This document shows positions 1-8,282 of a DNA stretch of 64,000 nt, one piece after another (the stretch's first letter is position 1; every line of letters begins with the position of its first letter). Made by a program: the position numbers and the translations under genes. Location of the stretch: assembly GCF_002975175.1 (NCBI RefSeq), contig NZ_PCNZ01000003.1:248001-312000 (forward strand). The letters run 5' to 3'. Source of the stretch: Bacillus sp. MYb209 (GTDB lineage: Bacteria > Bacillota > Bacilli > Bacillales > Bacillaceae_G). The notes under the pieces were generated by a model. That model saw only the letters and a list, made by a program, of their open reading frames with translations. It had not been told where the DNA came from and did not search any database.

Positions 1-106
1 TTTTATGTGAAATTTATTAATTCTTTATAAAAATTTAAACTTTATTCATTACAATATTCTTATTGTATTCGCACGTTTATAAAAAATAATAAGAAAGGAG
101 TACACA

Positions 107-475
107 ATGAAAAAGTTTCTACTTATTTTCCCTATATTAATCGTTCTACTTAGTGGATGTAGCAATAATGATATATACGGCTCTTGGGAAGTCATTGATA
201 ATAAAAAAGGTGAATGCCCTGTGTATTATAAATTTGAAACAGTTGTAAAAGAAGAAAAGAAAGAAAAGGTTGTTCACAATTTAGCGGAAATGCAAACAAC
301 AACTAAAAAAGAGGATTTATTTAAAGGATCGTTTGTTAAAAATTCTAACGTGTATCGTATTGATTATGGTAACTCGTTTACATCGGATCAATCTTTAAAA
401 GTTGTCGATAATAAATTAAATGTATACTTTTTTACAACTGAAAAAACATGTACATATAAAAAAATAAACAATTAA
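107..475 (+). CDS. small predicted lipoprotein
   Basis: The 122-residue product starts with a lipoprotein signal: a Lys-Lys n-region, a hydrophobic core and the lipobox LLSGC, predicting lipidation at Cys18 and anchoring on the outer face of the membrane. The mature part is Lys/Glu-rich and fits no family I recognise. An AGGAG site sits just ahead of the ATG. The gene stands alone and is followed by a hairpin terminator. Function is unknown; the lipoprotein call itself is secure. Confidence 0.75.
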   Translation: MKKFLLIFPILIVLLSGCSNNDIYGSWEVIDNKKGECPVYYKFETVVKEEKKEKVVHNLAEMQTTTKKEDLFKGSFVKNSNVYRIDYGNSFTSDQSLKVVDNKLNVYFFTTEKTCTYKKINN

Positions 476-486
476 TCTTCATTTAT

Positions 487-516
487 AACGTAGAAAATAT
501 TTTCTGCGTTATTTTT
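487..516 (+). terminator. intrinsic terminator of the lipoprotein gene
   Basis: An AT-rich inverted repeat (AACG.AGAAAAT / ATTTTCT.CGTT) is followed directly by a run of Ts, a few bases after the lipoprotein stop codon. Confidence 0.7.
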
Positions 517-651
517 ATATTTTTCCTTATTATCCTCCCTCTAAATTTGTCAATCGTTTTAATTTTCATAAAAAAATGATAAAATGTAAACATGTGTTTT
601 CAGAATAATTAAAAATGCAGAAAGAAAACACTGTTTTTAGGAGGGGTTTTG

Positions 652-1851
652 ATGACTTACACGTTAGCAACTAGAATGAAAGCATTCCAATCTTCTATAT
701 TTAGTGAATTAGGGTCCTATAAAAAAGAGAAAATTGCAGCAGGTCATAAAATGATCGATTTAAGTATCGGGAATCCTGATATGCCTCCTGCTGATTTTGT
801 AAGAGAAGAAATGGTACATACGGCAAGTGCAAAAGAAAGTTACGGATATACGTTATCTGGTATTCAAGAATTTCACGAAGCTGTAACTGAATATTACAAC
901 AACACTCATAACGTTATATTAAATGCTGAAAAAGAAGTTTTATTATTAATGGGTTCACAAGACGGACTCGTTCATTTACCTATGGTTTTTGCAAATCCGG
1001 GAGATATAATACTAGTTCCTGATCCAGGATATACAGCTTATGAAACAGGAATTCAAATGGCCGGTGCAACCTCTTACTACATGCCATTAAAAAAAGAAAA
1101 TGATTTCTTACCTAACTTAGAAGTTATCCCTGAAGAAATCGCTGATAAAGCGAAGATGATGATTTTGAACTTCCCAGGAAATCCAGTTCCAGCAATGGCT
1201 CATGAAGATTTCTTTAAAGAGGTAATCGCATTCGCGAAAAAACATAATATTATCGTTGTCCATGATTTTGCTTATGCTGAATTTTATTTTGATGGCCAAA
1301 AGCCGATTAGCTTCTTATCTGTACCTGGTGCAAAAGAAGTTGGCGTTGAAATTAATTCTTTATCTAAAAGTTATAGTTTAGCGGGTAGCCGTATTGGTTA
1401 TATGATTGGTAACGAAGAAATTGTCGGCGCGCTTACGCAATTTAAGTCTAATACAGATTACGGTGTGTTTTTACCAATTCAAAAAGCTGCATCCGCTGCA
1501 TTACGACACGGCGCTGCGTTTTGCGAGAAAAACCGAAGCATTTACCAAGAACGTAGAGATACTTTAGTGGACGGATTCCGCAAATTCGGTTGGAATGTCG
1601 ATAAACCAGCTGGAAGTATGTTCGTTTGGGCTGAAATTCCGAAAGGATGGACTTCTCTAGAGTTCGCTTATGCACTTATGGATCGTGCAAATGTCGTTGT
1701 CACACCAGGCCATGCATTTGGTCCTCATGGCGAAGGCTTTGTACGTATTGCACTTGTTCAAGATAAAGTAGTATTACAAGAAGCAGTTGAAAACATTAAA
1801 AATAGCGGTATTTTCTCTATTGAAAAAATAGAAGAATTAGTTAAAAATTAA
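652..1851 (+). CDS. PLP-dependent class I/II aminotransferase
   Basis: A 399-residue fold-type I aminotransferase, closest in feel to the LL-diaminopimelate/aspartate aminotransferase group. Visible landmarks are the N-terminal LSIGNPDMPP motif, the cofactor-binding NFPGNP segment, and SLSKSYSLAGSRIGY, which carries the Schiff-base lysine (about residue 239). The C-terminal FVRIAL supplies the carboxylate-binding Arg. The start is set at the ATG preceded by TAGGAGGGG; an adjacent upstream TTG is less likely. The amino-acid substrate cannot be read from sequence. It is followed by its own terminator, so it is probably monocistronic. Confidence 0.88.
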   Translation: MTYTLATRMKAFQSSIFSELGSYKKEKIAAGHKMIDLSIGNPDMPPADFVREEMVHTASAKESYGYTLSGIQEFHEAVTEYYNNTHNVILNAEKEVLLLMGSQDGLVHLPMVFANPGDIILVPDPGYTAYETGIQMAGATSYYMPLKKENDFLPNLEVIPEEIADKAKMMILNFPGNPVPAMAHEDFFKEVIAFAKKHNIIVVHDFAYAEFYFDGQKPISFLSVPGAKEVGVEINSLSKSYSLAGSRIGYMIGNEEIVGALTQFKSNTDYGVFLPIQKAASAALRHGAAFCEKNRSIYQERRDTLVDGFRKFGWNVDKPAGSMFVWAEIPKGWTSLEFAYALMDRANVVVTPGHAFGPHGEGFVRIALVQDKVVLQEAVENIKNSGIFSIEKIEELVKN

Positions 1852-1859
1852 TAATAACT

Positions 1860-1889
1860 CCCCTGCTTAACTTTAGCAGGGGTATTATT
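1860..1889 (+). terminator. terminator after the aminotransferase
   Basis: The hairpin CCCCTGCT / AGCAGGGG is followed by TATTATTATT. It separates the aminotransferase from the FabZ-like gene, whose ribosome binding site comes shortly after. Confidence 0.75.
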
Positions 1890-1906
1890 ATTCCTGGAGG
1901 TACGAT

Positions 1907-2305
1907 ATGAATATTAAAGATACTCTTCCCCATCGCTATCCATTTTTAATGATCGATAAAATTACAAATGTTAAAGAATCTCAATCAGCTACAGGATACA
2001 AACTGATCACAAATAACGAGTGGTTTATTAATAAAAATCAAAACTATATGCCTCATATGCTAATTGTAGAAGCACTGGCTCAACTTAGTGCTTTTGTAAG
2101 TACAAGTGAATCTGAAGGACTTGGTTTCCTCTCCTCTTTGGATGGGGTGGAATTTCATGAAAATGCGTATCCCGGTGATAAACTTGACTTACATTATGAA
2201 TTAACACGTAACAGACGAGGTTTTATTCTTGGGAAAGGAATTGCCTCTGTAAACGGTCAATCAATCGTTACCATTGAAAAGCTATTAATATATCAAGCTG
2301 ATTAA
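1907..2305 (+). CDS. FabZ-like 3-hydroxyacyl-ACP dehydratase family protein
   Basis: A 132-residue single hot-dog-fold protein. The start LPHRYPFLMIDK matches the catalytic-His motif of FabZ (His9). The segment MPHMLIVEALAQLSAF matches the MPG.LxxEAxAQ helix that carries the catalytic Glu (about residue 55). Family members dehydrate 3-hydroxyacyl thioesters. Here the usual MPGV has become MPHM, and the neighbour is a pantothenate kinase-like gene rather than fab genes, so it may be a paralogue of the housekeeping FabZ with another acyl substrate. It has a strong CTGGAGG site and probably shares a transcript with the next gene, 27 bp away. Confidence 0.8.
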   Translation: MNIKDTLPHRYPFLMIDKITNVKESQSATGYKLITNNEWFINKNQNYMPHMLIVEALAQLSAFVSTSESEGLGFLSSLDGVEFHENAYPGDKLDLHYELTRNRRGFILGKGIASVNGQSIVTIEKLLIYQAD

Positions 2306-2332
2306 ACAGATTACATAGTAAGGAGTAGGAAA

Positions 2333-3157
2333 ATGCAGAATGTTGTTGGTATTGATGCTGGGGGAACATTAACAAAAATTGCTTACTTTAACGAAATGAA
2401 CAAATTAGTTTTTAAAAAATTTTATTCATATGAACAAGAAAGAATTAAAGAATGGCTTTATAATAATAATAATTCAATTACACAATTATGCATTACAGGT
2501 GGTAAAGCTAAACAGTTAGAACAACTACTTTCAGGTTCATATGAAATAGTAGAGTTAAACGAGTTTGAAGCTACTTTAGCAGGAGTACGATACATACTAA
2601 AAGAAGAAAAACGTGCTATAAACAACTTTGTATTAACAAATATCGGTACAGGTACTTCTATTCACTATGTTCACGACAAGCAATACGTTCGCGCTGGTGG
2701 AACTGGAGTTGGCGGTGGTACTATTATGGGTCTTTCAAAACTATTAACAAATATAGATCATTTTGAAGATGTGATTCCACTTACGAATATAGGCTCAAGA
2801 AAAAGTCTAGATATTACAGTTGGAGATATTTATGGTGGGATCCTCTCCCCTATTGATAATAACTTAACTGCTAGCAATTTCGGAAAAGCGACCATTACAG
2901 ACTCAAATTATAGTAGTTCAGATATACTCGCTACCGTTCAAGGACTTGTCGGTGAAGTCGTCACAGCATTAAGCCTTCAATTCGCCGAAGCAAAAAATAT
3001 TAACCATATCATTTACATCGGTTCTACTCTATGTAATAACATCCACCTTCAAAATATTATAAATAGCTATACAGAATATCAGAACAAAATTCCAGTCTTT
3101 TTACAAGATGGTGGTTATAGTGGTGCGATTGGTGCTTTACTTCATGTTACGAAATAA
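2333..3157 (+). CDS. coaW: type II pantothenate kinase-like protein
   Basis: A 274-residue protein of the ASKHA-fold type II PanK family, which phosphorylates pantothenate in the first step of CoA synthesis. Seen: the N-terminal phosphate-binding [12 protein letters not shown], the glycine-rich [11 protein letters not shown], and [18 protein letters not shown]. The length matches S. aureus CoaW. B. cereus group strains usually also carry the unrelated type III kinase (CoaX), so this copy may be accessory or have another substrate; that is background knowledge, not visible here. AAGGAG precedes the ATG. A convergent terminator follows. Confidence 0.82.
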   Translation: MQNVVGIDAGGTLTKIAYFNEMNKLVFKKFYSYEQERIKEWLYNNNNSITQLCITGGKAKQLEQLLSGSYEIVELNEFEATLAGVRYILKEEKRAINNFVLTNIGTGTSIHYVHDKQYVRAGGTGVGGGTIMGLSKLLTNIDHFEDVIPLTNIGSRKSLDITVGDIYGGILSPIDNNLTASNFGKATITDSNYSSSDILATVQGLVGEVVTALSLQFAEAKNINHIIYIGSTLCNNIHLQNIINSYTEYQNKIPVFLQDGGYSGAIGALLHVTK

Positions 3158-3184
3158 AAAAGCTGACTTTTGTCAGCTTTTTTT
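3156..3184. terminator. bidirectional terminator between convergent genes
   Basis: AAAAAGCTGAC / GTCAGCTTTTTTT forms a hairpin with A and T tracts on both sides. It serves coaW on the plus strand and the 2H phosphoesterase gene on the minus strand. Confidence 0.8.
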
Positions 3185-3683
3185 AAAGCGATACTTCAAA
3201 TTCAATTATTGATTCTCCATTCTCTCCAATTCGTTCCACACTAATTCTATCGATTACACAGTGCAGCTTCTTATGAAAACAAGGAAGATCCCTTGCTAGT
3301 TCAGTAGCTAACTGCGAACCTTCTTTTCTTCCGACTGTTACATGGGGTATGTACGGAATGTCTTTTCTCAAAAGTGGTAGTAATGGTCCTGTATATAATT
3401 TATCATGTAGCTCTTCTATTTGTTCTTTTCCTTGCTCAATTTCTAAAAATAAATAGTCTCCTATACTAGTTACACCACTTGCAAACTCAATTTCAATTGT
3501 ACCTATCCCTTTTGACAAATTCAAAATATGTGATTTCAATTCATTATTTGAAATATTACTTTCAAAAGGAAATACAATTGTTATGTGGGGAGGAATTAAA
3601 CCAAATAAAGGATCGTGTATTTCTCGAATACTTTCTATCTCATCAGTAGACATGTTATTTAGAAAAAGTAAAATTGTACGCAT
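3183..3683 (-). CDS. 2H phosphoesterase / 2'-5' RNA ligase-like protein
   Basis: About 166 residues with the two HxTx-type motifs of the 2H superfamily, HITIVFPF near the N-terminus and PHVTVGR in the C-terminal half, at normal spacing. Members hydrolyse or transfer 2',3'-cyclic phosphates in RNA and nucleotides; the physiological substrate of this one is unknown. An upstream in-frame ATG would add 17 residues, but GGGGGAT sits correctly only for the ATG at 3683 (MRTILLFL). Confidence 0.8.
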   Translation of the reverse strand: MRTILLFLNNMSTDEIESIREIHDPLFGLIPPHITIVFPFESNISNNELKSHILNLSKGIGTIEIEFASGVTSIGDYLFLEIEQGKEQIEELHDKLYTGPLLPLLRKDIPYIPHVTVGRKEGSQLATELARDLPCFHKKLHCVIDRISVERIGENGESIIEFEVSL

Positions 3684-3760
3684 TTTTATATCCCCCACTC
3701 TCCTCAATTTTTTATATTGCATGGTAGCTTGCACTTCAACAAGTTATTTCACTTACATAG

Positions 3761-3792
3761 AAAAATAAAAAACTTCTCAAATGAGAAGTTTT
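3761..3792 (-). terminator. terminator of the CcdC-like gene
   Basis: GAGAAGTTTT / AAAACTTCTC hairpin, read on the minus strand and followed by TTTTATTTTT, directly after the stop codon of the CcdC-like gene. Confidence 0.65.
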
Positions 3793-4271
3793 CATATAGC
3801 ATGATTATTATTTTCCCGCCAAACTTTTCTGAATTTTATATAACAAGCAATTCTCCACGGAATAATATAAGACACCGCAACGACGTAAAATAATAAACCA
3901 ATTGTTTGCGGATCTAAGCCAACAATATATTGTCTTGAACTATATCTTAAAATAACAATTCCGATAAAAGTAATTAAAAAGGCAGCACTTTTTTTCGTAT
4001 AAATGTTTCCGTCTTCTCTTCGCTCATAGCTTGTTAGAAATATAAGTGGGATTGCGAAAAGAACCCCAATGAATGCTGCTATAGTCACTTGTAATATAGC
4101 TGGATGTACTGGACCAAAAAACAATAAAATACCCGGTGTTAAAAATAATAATGGCCACAAAATTCGTTTCCCATTTCCTTTTATCGGCTTATACATAGAA
4201 CGAAAACGACGCCAAAATATTAGCAGTGCAACACATAAAAAGACTGTTATTAGTGAAGATGTATCTCCCAT
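3792..4271 (-). CDS. CcdC-like (DUF1453) membrane protein
   Basis: A 159-residue integral membrane protein with about five hydrophobic segments (N-terminal LITVFLCVALLIF, then PLLFLTPGILLFFGP and others) and the short basic loops typical of the CcdC/DUF1453 family. CcdC in B. subtilis lies in the ccdA cluster, but its role in cytochrome c maturation is not firmly shown, and this copy is not next to ccdA. It stands apart from the upstream ABC genes. Confidence 0.65.
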   Translation of the reverse strand: MGDTSSLITVFLCVALLIFWRRFRSMYKPIKGNGKRILWPLLFLTPGILLFFGPVHPAILQVTIAAFIGVLFAIPLIFLTSYERREDGNIYTKKSAAFLITFIGIVILRYSSRQYIVGLDPQTIGLLFYVVAVSYIIPWRIACYIKFRKVWRENNNHAI

Positions 4272-4306
4272 TGTCTTCCCTCTTTCTATAATAATCTAAC
4301 AATATT

Positions 4307-4978
4307 TTAAACCGTTTGTTCGAATGAAACTTTACGAATAAATATACTACTAGTTATGATATATAGAATGGTTAATCCAATTGAAATCACAGTAAAATAG
4401 GGAATATCTATTAAAGATAGATCGCTTGTAAATAATAAACCTTTTATTCCTACCTCACCATAAAGCACACTGTTTGTTGTTAAAAAAAGTGTTCCACCAA
4501 TCATAAGACCGATCCACTTAAATCGTTGTTTAAAAACAACTACTACTTGAAAGAAACACGCTGTCGTAACATAAAATAAAAATTGTAAAATAAACTGTTG
4601 TGCTAATAGTTCTCCAAAACTAGCATTCCCCATATTATATTTTATATCTTGTAAAAGCATTACTTGAAGAAATGAAAATAGTCCGGATTGCAGTACAATA
4701 TAACAAATCGCTCCGATAAAATATTGTATCCTTGTCACACCAAATGAAATAGCTAAACGAAATAAATCATCTTGTATGATGAAAGTACTCCCTATTATAA
4801 ACATCATAATTGCTATAGAAGGATTATTGATAAATTCAGGTAAATAACCAATTTTCATTCCATATAAATTAACAGCATTCATAGCCCCTTTTATTAATAA
4901 AGCTGCGATCCAAAATATTAAAATTGCCTTATAATGAAAATTTATATGTAACTTCAACTGCTTCATTAACATCGTCAT
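4307..4978 (-). CDS. ABC transporter membrane subunit
   Basis: A 223-residue protein with about six hydrophobic segments and no soluble domain. Its ATG overlaps the TGA of the ATPase gene by four bases (ATGA), so it is translationally coupled and is almost certainly the membrane partner of that ATPase. With the upstream YtrA-type regulator this forms a GntR-ATPase-permease operon of the kind that responds to cell-wall-active antibiotics in Bacillus. The substrate is not known. Confidence 0.72.
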   Translation of the reverse strand: MTMLMKQLKLHINFHYKAILIFWIAALLIKGAMNAVNLYGMKIGYLPEFINNPSIAIMMFIIGSTFIIQDDLFRLAISFGVTRIQYFIGAICYIVLQSGLFSFLQVMLLQDIKYNMGNASFGELLAQQFILQFLFYVTTACFFQVVVVFKQRFKWIGLMIGGTLFLTTNSVLYGEVGIKGLLFTSDLSLIDIPYFTVISIGLTILYIITSSIFIRKVSFEQTV

Positions 4979-5847
4979 TTCACTTCACCACCAGTTATGT
5001 GAATAAATAGTTTTTGTAATGTGATTTCATCAACTGCTAATCCTTCTTTTTCAAGAGAGTAATAATCTTCATTAGTAAATTTTCCCCATATAACAGCAAT
5101 TCCTTTATTTCCATAAATTTCTCGATTTATAACTTTTTTATTGATCGAGAACTCATCCACTTTATCTTTTTGCCCTGATATAATATGACCTTGTTGTAAT
5201 AAATCTTCCGCCGATGATTGAACAACTAGTCTTCCTTCTTTTATGATAATTACATCTTCAATAACATGGGTTACTTCTTCTACTAAATGTGTTGATAATA
5301 TAATTGTTCGAGGATACTCACCGTAATCTTCTAATAGTAAACTATAAAATAACTCTCGATGTGCTGCGTCTAAACCAGTAGTTGGTTCATCAAAAATTGT
5401 AATTGGTGCCCTACTTGCTAGACCTTGAATAATCCCTACAACTGTTTGCATTCCGTGTGATAATTTATGATATTTCTCTTTCATATTAAGCTGAAATTTC
5501 CCTGCCAGTTCTTCCGCGTACTTCTGGTCCCAATTTTTATAAAACATGTTACATAACTTAAAAATTTCTTTTACTTTATAACTTAAATGCGCTTCTTCTT
5601 TCACTCTAACAAAACAAATGCTTCGCATCGCTTTACTATTTTCAAAAATATTTTCGCCAAATATAGATACACTTCCACTACTTGAAATAATTTGTCCAGC
5701 AAGTAAGTTTAATAAAGTTGTTTTCCCTGCTCCGTTTCTTCCAAGCAAACCATATATTTTATGATTTTCTACTTTAATTGTTACTTCGTTTACAGCTAGT
5801 TTCTTTTTATATTTTTTCATTAAATCTTTCGTTTCAAGTGCAAACAT
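4975..5847 (-). CDS. ABC transporter ATP-binding protein
   Basis: About 290 residues. Seen: Walker A GRNGAGKTT, the signature region LSHGMQTVVGII (LSHGM in place of LSGGQ, common in this group), Walker B ITIFDEPTTGLD, and the switch His in ILSTHLVEEV. A longer in-frame start exists, but GGAGGGG and the TGATG overlap with the GntR stop codon support the ATG at 5847. A C-terminal extension follows the ATPase core. It energises the downstream membrane subunit. Confidence 0.88.
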   Translation of the reverse strand: MFALETKDLMKKYKKKLAVNEVTIKVENHKIYGLLGRNGAGKTTLLNLLAGQIISSSGSVSIFGENIFENSKAMRSICFVRVKEEAHLSYKVKEIFKLCNMFYKNWDQKYAEELAGKFQLNMKEKYHKLSHGMQTVVGIIQGLASRAPITIFDEPTTGLDAAHRELFYSLLLEDYGEYPRTIILSTHLVEEVTHVIEDVIIIKEGRLVVQSSAEDLLQQGHIISGQKDKVDEFSINKKVINREIYGNKGIAVIWGKFTNEDYYSLEKEGLAVDEITLQKLFIHITGGEVK

Positions 5848-6224
5848 CACTCTTTCCCCTCCTTTGTAATTTTTTGTATCATGTCCATCAATTCGTCTTT
5901 TGATATTTCTAGTACCTTTGCTTCTTCCCACACTTTAGGTAAATATTGAGTCATAAAAGTATTTTGTCTTTTTTTTAGTACGACTTCTTTTGCTCCCTTT
6001 GCAACAAACATCCCGATCCCTCTCTTTTTATATAAAATCCCCTCATCCACTAATACATTTACCCCTTTAGCTGCAGTGGCTGGATTAATTTGTAACATCT
6101 TCGCAAATTGATTTGTCGATGGAACTTGTTCTTCTTCAAGTAATATGTCTTTTAAAATATCAGATTCAATGGTTTCTGCAATTTGTATGTATATTAACTT
6201 ATTTTGTTCTAGAGTAGGTTTCAC
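5847..6224 (-). CDS. GntR family (YtrA-type) transcriptional regulator
   Basis: 125 residues: a GntR winged helix (IYIQIAETIESDIL near the N-terminus, then VPSTNQFAKMLQINPATAAKGVNVL and the GILYKKRGIGMFV wing) with only a short helical tail. This is the YtrA-subfamily layout, lacking a large ligand domain. The start is a GTG preceded by AAGGTGGTG. As first gene of an operon with an ABC ATPase and a membrane protein, it is likely an autoregulating repressor of that transporter. Confidence 0.85.
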   Translation of the reverse strand: MKPTLEQNKLIYIQIAETIESDILKDILLEEEQVPSTNQFAKMLQINPATAAKGVNVLVDEGILYKKRGIGMFVAKGAKEVVLKKRQNTFMTQYLPKVWEEAKVLEISKDELMDMIQKITKEGKE

Positions 6225-6232
6225 GATTTCAC

Positions 6233-6275
6233 CACCTTAGGTTCCTAGGTTCATTACTTATGTAATTAACCATAG
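6233..6275 (-). promoter_or_regulatory. candidate operator/promoter region of the gntR-ABC operon
   Basis: Two CCTxAGG half-elements (CCTAGG and CCTAAGG, minus strand) and the dyad ATTAC-ATAA-GTAAT lie between the GTG start and the upstream AT-rich spacer, where a YtrA-type repressor would be expected to bind. No clean -35/-10 pair was identified. This is inferred from position and symmetry only. Confidence 0.3.
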
Positions 6276-6308
6276 CACATCGTTTTATTTTTTTCCATAA
6301 TTTTCATC

Positions 6309-6339
6309 AAAAAAAGAATCATTCGATAATGAATGACTC
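6309..6339 (-). terminator. terminator of the 6.4-kb lipoprotein gene
   Basis: GAGTCATTC / GAATGATTC hairpin on the minus strand followed by seven Ts. It lies between the lipoprotein stop and the start of the gntR operon, and it ends the lipoprotein transcript. Confidence 0.7.
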
Positions 6340-6393
6340 CCTTTAAAAAATGTTCGTATTTTCAATCGTGAAATAACCCTATCTTCCTCCATA

Positions 6394-6987
6394 TCACTTA
6401 GATTCCCGCACAGGATGTTCATCAAAAAATTGCTTCCGAAAATCTTTATTATTAACTAGCTTTTCTATTTTTTCTTGATTACCGTAAAAGAAGTTCATTA
6501 CGATTCCCTTATTCCATATAAGATCATCCTTTGGCAAATCATTAAATTCTTTATAAAGTATGGGTAAAAGTTCTTCTCTTTTCAATGCAAAACTTTGATT
6601 TTCAACCTGAAACTCATATCCTTTCGCATTTGGTACTAAAATTGCAAGATAAATAGCGTTAAAGAGAAAATTCTTCTTCATCGTATCCTTCCCATCAAAC
6701 CAATACGTCTCAATCATGTCATCTGTAAGATTTCCATTCTCTTTTGCACCATATTTCACTTTAATATTTTCATTTTCTAAACTTATACTTTGAACTGTTT
6801 CACCACCAGATAAGTTTTTAACAATCGCAAACACGTCGGAATTATTTCCAACGTATGTCCCCGTATATTTTTTAAAAGCCCCAGGTTCAATATGTGATAT
6901 TTCTTTTATTTGTTCCCCATTAGAACAAGCAGTAACAAATAAAAAAATTGTTAGCATAACACCTGCTATTCTATTCATATACTTCAT
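6394..6987 (-). CDS. predicted lipoprotein, unknown function
   Basis: 197 residues with a signal peptide and the lipobox VTACS (lipid-modified Cys about residue 21), so it is probably membrane-anchored outside the cell. The mature domain starts with a KKYTGTYVGNNSDVF segment and a charged C-terminus. I recall B. cereus group proteins of this look (DUF4825-like), but cannot assign it firmly. GGGGGTG precedes the ATG. It is a single-gene unit. Confidence 0.65.
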   Translation of the reverse strand: MKYMNRIAGVMLTIFLFVTACSNGEQIKEISHIEPGAFKKYTGTYVGNNSDVFAIVKNLSGGETVQSISLENENIKVKYGAKENGNLTDDMIETYWFDGKDTMKKNFLFNAIYLAILVPNAKGYEFQVENQSFALKREELLPILYKEFNDLPKDDLIWNKGIVMNFFYGNQEKIEKLVNNKDFRKQFFDEHPVRESK

Positions 6988-7164
6988 TAGACACCCCCAA
7001 GTTCTATTAATTATCCAATCTATACAATGTATCCCTTAAAAACCCTTTAAAATATACGCATTTTAATCAAAATTAAAAATTTTCAATTTTTATGTTTACA
7101 ATTATCCATTAATTGTATATACTTACTAACGTAAGAAAAATATTCTAAAAGGAGGTCGAAGGAA

Positions 7165-7263
7165 ATGATGAAATTACAATTACATGCTTTAACTTTAGCG
7201 TTAACTGCACCTGTGTTTTTCGGACAATTAAATATGAATTCGACCACCCTAATGGAGAATTAA
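7165..7263 (+). CDS. short peptide gene (32 aa) ahead of the YrzI array
   Basis: A strong AAAAGGAGG lies nine bases before an ATGATG, opening a 32-codon frame with a hydrophobic middle (LTLALTAPVFFGQLN). Two hairpin terminators follow. It could be a leader peptide, a small membrane peptide or a relic. The only evidence is the ribosome binding site and the intact short frame. Confidence 0.4.
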   Translation: MMKLQLHALTLALTAPVFFGQLNMNSTTLMEN

Positions 7264-7297
7264 AAATCGTACTTTATTTCTTTTAATTCATAAATTC

Positions 7298-7332
7298 GCC
7301 ACAGGAGGTCGTATACTTTCCTGTGGCTTTTT
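7298..7332 (+). terminator. first of two duplicated terminators
   Basis: GCCACAGGA / TCCTGTGGC hairpin followed by TTTTT. The next 45 bp contain a diverged second copy. Confidence 0.7.
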
Positions 7333-7340
7333 CACGCCTA

Positions 7341-7375
7341 GCCATAGGAGAACGATATCTTCCTGTGGCTTTTTT
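7341..7375 (+). terminator. second of two duplicated terminators
   Basis: GCCATAGGA / TCCTGTGGC hairpin with a T tract, a near repeat of the preceding terminator. It insulates the YrzI array from the upstream peptide gene. Confidence 0.65.
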
Positions 7376-7427
7376 GTGCGATTTTTTAGTCTCTTACATT
7401 ATTTTTTTAAGAAAGGAGCAACATTCG

Positions 7428-7568
7428 ATGACTATTAGCGTATTGTTTTTAAGTATTACGATTCAAAGAAATGCACTTTCCAAAGCTGAAATTCTTCATA
7501 ATGAGCAAATTGCAAAAGCTATGAATGATGTTAAGGAACGCCAAGTGCTTTATTGTGATCACCTGTAA
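7428..7568 (+). CDS. YrzI family small protein, copy 1
   Basis: 46 residues, MTISVLFLSITIQ then a charged helix with EILHNEQIAKAM and DVKERQ. This is the YrzI layout: a short hydrophobic start with the signature SITIQ/TITIQ, then an amphipathic charged helix ending in Tyr/His residues. GAAAGGAG lies seven bases upstream. It is the first of five tandem homologues. YrzI-like proteins are linked to sporulation in family descriptions, but no molecular role is known to me. Confidence 0.8.
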   Translation: MTISVLFLSITIQRNALSKAEILHNEQIAKAMNDVKERQVLYCDHL

Positions 7569-7595
7569 TTCCTTTTCGAAAGGAGGAATTCGTCT

Positions 7596-7739
7596 ATGAC
7601 TTTTCATATTTTCTTTTTTACGACAGCACTTCAGAAAAAAACGTTATCTGAAGCTGAAATCTTTCGTAAACAACAATTAAAACAAACTATGGATAAAATA
7701 ACGGACATTAAAAGTTCGTATTATACACAAATGTATTAA
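7596..7739 (+). CDS. YrzI family small protein, copy 2
   Basis: 47 residues with the shared plan MTFHIFFFTTALQ, KTLSEAEIFRKQQ and a C-terminal SSYYTQMY. The TITIQ signature is changed to TTALQ, making this the most diverged copy in the signature. The leader CGAAAGGAGGAATTC is almost identical to that of copy 5, so untranslated DNA was duplicated along with the coding part. Confidence 0.8.
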   Translation: MTFHIFFFTTALQKKTLSEAEIFRKQQLKQTMDKITDIKSSYYTQMY

Positions 7740-7767
7740 AAATATTTTTTAAAGGGGCAAAAACCTA

Positions 7768-7911
7768 ATGAAATTTAAAGCTTTCTTTTTAACGATTACC
7801 ATTCAAAAACGTAAACTTTCAAAAGATGAAATTTCTCGCGAACAACAAATTAAAAATATTATGGACGGAGTAAAAGAGCGTCAGTCCTCTTATTACAATC
7901 GTCTTTACTAA
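7768..7911 (+). CDS. YrzI family small protein, copy 3
   Basis: 47 residues, MKFKAFFLTITIQKRKLS followed by EISREQQIKNIMDGVKERQ and SSYYNRLY. AAAGGGG precedes the ATG. The hydrophobic start is too short for a classic signal peptide but could insert into or lie on a membrane. Confidence 0.82.
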   Translation: MKFKAFFLTITIQKRKLSKDEISREQQIKNIMDGVKERQSSYYNRLY

Positions 7912-7936
7912 ATAAATTATAAAGGGGTAATATCCA

Positions 7937-8077
7937 ATGAAATTCAGAGTATTATTTTTAACTATTACCATTCAAAAAAATAAACTGTCTGAGTCTGATA
8001 TGCTTCATGACCGACAAATTGAACAGGCTATGGACAACGTAAAAGAACGACAAAGTCATTATTGTAGTCACCTGTAA
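7937..8077 (+). CDS. YrzI family small protein, copy 4
   Basis: 46 residues, MKFRVLFLTITIQKNKLS then a charged helix with DVKERQ-like DNVKERQ and a final HYCSHL. Together with copy 1 it carries a penultimate Cys-x-His, unlike copies 2, 3 and 5, which have paired tyrosines. AAAGGGG precedes the ATG. Confidence 0.82.
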   Translation: MKFRVLFLTITIQKNKLSESDMLHDRQIEQAMDNVKERQSHYCSHL

Positions 8078-8104
8078 TTCCTATTCGAAAGGAGGAATTC
8101 ATGT

Positions 8105-8245
8105 ATGAAGTTTCACCTTTTCTTTTTAACCATTACGATTCAAAAAGAAACTATATCTGCAAATGAAGCAAAACAAGAGAAACAGTATAAAAAGATTATA
8201 GATGAAATTCGTGATCGTAGAAGCAAGTACTACACTCACCTATAA
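8105..8245 (+). CDS. YrzI family small protein, copy 5
   Basis: 46 residues, MKFHLFFLTITIQKETIS then KQEKQYKKIIDEIRDR and a final KYYTHL. The site AAAGGAGGAATTC is placed for the ATG at 8105; an out-of-register ATG four bases earlier gives no family match. Last recognisable member of the array. Confidence 0.82.
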   Translation: MKFHLFFLTITIQKETISANEAKQEKQYKKIIDEIRDRRSKYYTHL

Positions 8246-8282
8246 TTGTTTGAACTTATATTAGAAATGAAAGGAGTCGATT

